Below, piece by piece: positions 5,956-7,432 of a stretch of DNA of 7,432 nt. The stretch is from Eubacterium sp. (GTDB taxonomy: Bacteria > Bacillota > Clostridia > Lachnospirales > Lachnospiraceae), in contig JAFSTZ010000072.1 of NCBI GenBank assembly GCA_017445525.1, positions 1-7,432 on the forward strand, written 5' to 3'. The notes below the pieces were generated by a model that saw only the letters and a program-made list of their open reading frames with translations, did not search any database and was not told the origin of the DNA. Positions within the stretch are counted from its first letter, which is position 1; each line of letters opens with the position of its first letter. The position numbers and the translations under genes were made by a program.

Positions 5956-7140
5956 ATGAAAAAGTTTTTGATATTTATGCTCATCCTGCTTGGCTGCGCA
6001 GGTACGGGATTCGCAGGATATTATCTGGCGAGTCACAAGATGGAGGAGCCTCCTGTTCAGCAAAAGGCAGAGGTATACAGTCCGCTGGACAATGCTCCCG
6101 CCGTCACCGGTGATGCGGCTGAGATGGATAGTGATTATGATATCTCGGAGATCAGCTTTGCTGCATGCGGGGACAATCTCATACATTCGTATATTTACAA
6201 GCAGGCTTTTGAGCGTGAGGGAAAGGGCGGATACGATTTCAGCTACTGCTACAAGAGGGTTGCTGATCTGTTTAAAGAAAGGAAGATGAACTGGATCAAC
6301 CAGGAGACTCTGGTCACGGATACGCTGGAGCCGTCGTCCTATCCGAAGTTCTCGTCACCGGGACAGGTGGTGAGAGACCTGTATGATATAAATTTCAGAT
6401 TGTTCTCGATATCAAACAACCATATATACGACCAGGGGATAGAGGGACTCACCGAAACAGAGAAGTTTTGGGACTCGATGCCGGAGGATACTCTGGTGAC
6501 CGGACTGGTGGAAAAGGACAAATACAATGAGATTCCTATAAAAACAGTTGATAACATAAAGTTCGCATTTTTATCATATACTTACGGTACAAATGGACTT
6601 GATGTGCCTGAAGAGTCCGAAAAAAGGGTGATCACGTTAAATGAGACGGATATCATCAGAAAACAGATCAAGAAGGCGAGAAAGCAGGCAGATGTAGTCA
6701 TCGTCGGATGCCACTGGGGTATAGAGGACAGCCATACCGTAACTGAGTCTCAGCGCGAGATGGCAAAGAACCTCACAAGCTGGGGTGCTGACCTGATCAT
6801 CGGGACACATCCGCACGTGTTACAGGATGCTGAGTGGGTTGAGGCAGAAGGCCGTAAAGCTTTTTGTGCGTATTCACTCGGAAACTTTATCTCAGGCCAG
6901 GATCGCCCCGACAACCTGATCGGTGCTGTCTTGACGCTGAACTTTGAAGTGAAGGAGGATATCCTCGAAGACACTTATACTGTGGAGATCAAAAAGCCGA
7001 AGCTCGTTCCGGTCATCACAGACTACCGCGAGAGCCACGTCGACCTCAGAGTTTATCCGTTAAAAGACTATAGCAGAGAAATGGCGGACACCCATGGCAT
7101 CCGCGCATACGACTCTCGTTTCAATTACGACTATATATAA
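5956..7140 (+). CDS. CapA family (PGA_cap) protein, exported metallophosphoesterase-like
   Basis: A 394-residue protein with a PGA_cap domain, a calcineurin-like metallophosphoesterase fold related to CapA of poly-gamma-glutamate capsule systems. The N-terminus (MKKFLIFMLILLGCAGTG) is a short signal with a possible lipobox LLGC at Cys14; alternatively residues 4-25 act as a membrane anchor. A polar linker follows to about residue 62. Domain motifs in order: FAACGDNLIH (68-77), INQETLVT (114-121), SISNNHIYDQG (151-161), VIVGCHWGIE (248-257), GADLIIGTHPHVLQ (277-290) and YSLGNFISGQ (306-315). The conserved Asp, Glu, Asn-His and His residues expected to hold metal are all present. No capB, capC or capE gene lies beside it, so capsule synthesis cannot be inferred; many lone homologues exist with unknown envelope substrates. 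It has its own promoter and ribosome site, and is convergent with purF. Confidence 0.92.
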   Translation: MKKFLIFMLILLGCAGTGFAGYYLASHKMEEPPVQQKAEVYSPLDNAPAVTGDAAEMDSDYDISEISFAACGDNLIHSYIYKQAFEREGKGGYDFSYCYKRVADLFKERKMNWINQETLVTDTLEPSSYPKFSSPGQVVRDLYDINFRLFSISNNHIYDQGIEGLTETEKFWDSMPEDTLVTGLVEKDKYNEIPIKTVDNIKFAFLSYTYGTNGLDVPEESEKRVITLNETDIIRKQIKKARKQADVVIVGCHWGIEDSHTVTESQREMAKNLTSWGADLIIGTHPHVLQDAEWVEAEGRKAFCAYSLGNFISGQDRPDNLIGAVLTLNFEVKEDILEDTYTVEIKKPKLVPVITDYRESHVDLRVYPLKDYSREMADTHGIRAYDSRFNYDYI

Positions 7141-7276
7141 GAAGTATTAAAAGCAATTTTTAACAAAAAATTCTTAAAATTACCTAAAAAGCAAAAGCCG
7201 TAACTGATCTCCCAATACCTCTTACTGAATAATATTTCTACTGCGCAGAACTGTCAGTGGAGGTATGTCAGTATAC
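7141..7276. other. Convergent gap between the CapA-like gene and purF, with weak hairpins only
   Basis: No gene is seen. An AT-only stem (AATTTTT 7155-7161 with AAAAATT 7166-7172, extended by AAG/CTT with one bulged C) could be a weak bidirectional terminator. ACTGTCAGT (7250-7258) and CTGCGCAG (7241-7248) are small palindromes, and TGTCAGT recurs at 7266-7272. There is no strong GC-stem terminator for either gene. Confidence 0.5.
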
Positions 7277-7278
7277 CT
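7261..7278 (-). repeat. Hairpin overlapping the purF stop codon
   Basis: AGGTAT (7261-7266) and ATACCT (7273-7278) pair around a 6-base loop, and the stem covers two bases of the purF stop codon (7277-7279). No U run follows on the minus strand (CCACTGACAG comes next), so it is not a standard terminator, though it may protect the mRNA end. Confidence 0.45.
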
Positions 7279-7432
7279 ACTCCTGACCGTTCCAGCAGTA
7301 GGTGCATAGCTTATCCGTATCTATCCCCACTGCTTCCAGCATATCGTCCAATCTGTTGAACTGCAGCGATGTAAAGTTCAGCTCTTTGCGTATCTCCTCA
7401 ACCATGCGGTTGTATTTCTCTGAATCGGGATC
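7277..7432 (-). CDS. purF: Amidophosphoribosyltransferase PurF, C-terminal 51 residues (rest outside window)
   Basis: PurF (glutamine PRPP amidotransferase) carries out the first committed step of purine synthesis in the cytoplasm. The minus-strand frame is open from the window edge for 51 codons to TAG. It reads DPDSEKYNRMVEEIRKEL, then NFTSLQFNRLDDMLEAVGID, then TDKLCTYCWNGQE. This matches, from memory, the C-terminus of clostridial PurF proteins (PDSEEY...LNFTTLxYxRLDDxxxxxGI...LCTYCWxGKE). The CTYC pair near the end corresponds to the CxxC that supplies two [4Fe-4S] ligands in the Bacillus subtilis enzyme. The catalytic parts are outside the window. The protein ends five residues after the CxxC, whereas B. 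subtilis PurF has a longer tail. Confidence 0.88.
   Translation of the reverse strand, partial: DPDSEKYNRMVEEIRKELNFTSLQFNRLDDMLEAVGIDTDKLCTYCWNGQE

Noticed and set aside
5842..6186. Minus-strand open frame of 114 codons over the CapA-like gene start and its leader
   Set aside because: It is antisense to the signal peptide and control region of a clear gene, with no family resemblance.
5956..7140. Poly-gamma-glutamate capsule operon
   Set aside because: Only the CapA-like gene is present; its neighbours are ilvE and purF, and no capB/capC/capE partner is seen.
1..7432. Mobile element, phage, toxin-antitoxin, CRISPR or defence system
   Set aside because: No transposase, integrase, terminal repeats, spaced direct repeats or small paired genes are visible; gene content is chromosomal housekeeping and signalling.

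Overview
The window looks like an ordinary chromosomal stretch from an anaerobic Firmicute, most likely the family Lachnospiraceae. This rests on recall of protein families: the PurF C-terminus ending in CTYCWNGQE, the IlvE variant with YSQSCFEGLKAY, the pairing of mfd with a PrsA/SurA-like lipoprotein gene, strong GGAGG ribosome sites, and frequent use of ATA, AGA and AGG codons. No search could be run, so genus and species are not claimed. I see no mobile element, phage gene, CRISPR array, tRNA or rRNA.

Layout, left to right. (1) Positions 1-989, plus strand: the last 328 codons of mfd, the transcription-repair coupling factor, cut by the window edge. (2) Positions 1022-2086, plus strand: a secreted lipoprotein of the SurA/PrsA foldase class with its own strong ribosome site, closed by a clear intrinsic terminator at 2089-2123. 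(3) Positions 2087-2219: a convergent gap rich in hairpins. (4) Positions 2220-4640, minus strand: an 806-residue hybrid sensor histidine kinase of the seven-transmembrane (7TMR-DISM-like) type. (5) Positions 4705-5736, minus strand: ilvE, a branched-chain aminotransferase, upstream of and co-directional with the kinase, with no terminator between them. (6) Positions 5737-5955: a compact divergent control region with two well-formed promoters back to back, and a terminator-like hairpin in the rightward leader. (7) Positions 5956-7140, plus strand: an exported CapA-family (PGA_cap) metallophosphoesterase-like protein. (8) Positions 7277-7432, minus strand: the last 51 codons of purF, convergent with the CapA-like gene.

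The genes do not form one pathway. They cover DNA repair, envelope protein folding, signalling, branched-chain amino acid metabolism, surface polymer metabolism and purine synthesis. Likely transcription units are mfd plus the foldase lipoprotein, ilvE plus (by read-through) the kinase, the CapA-like gene alone, and purF entering from the right. I found no convincing undescribed system. The points most worth a second look are the divergent control region at 5783-5925, the structured convergent gap at 2089-2207, and the orphan kinase behind ilvE.
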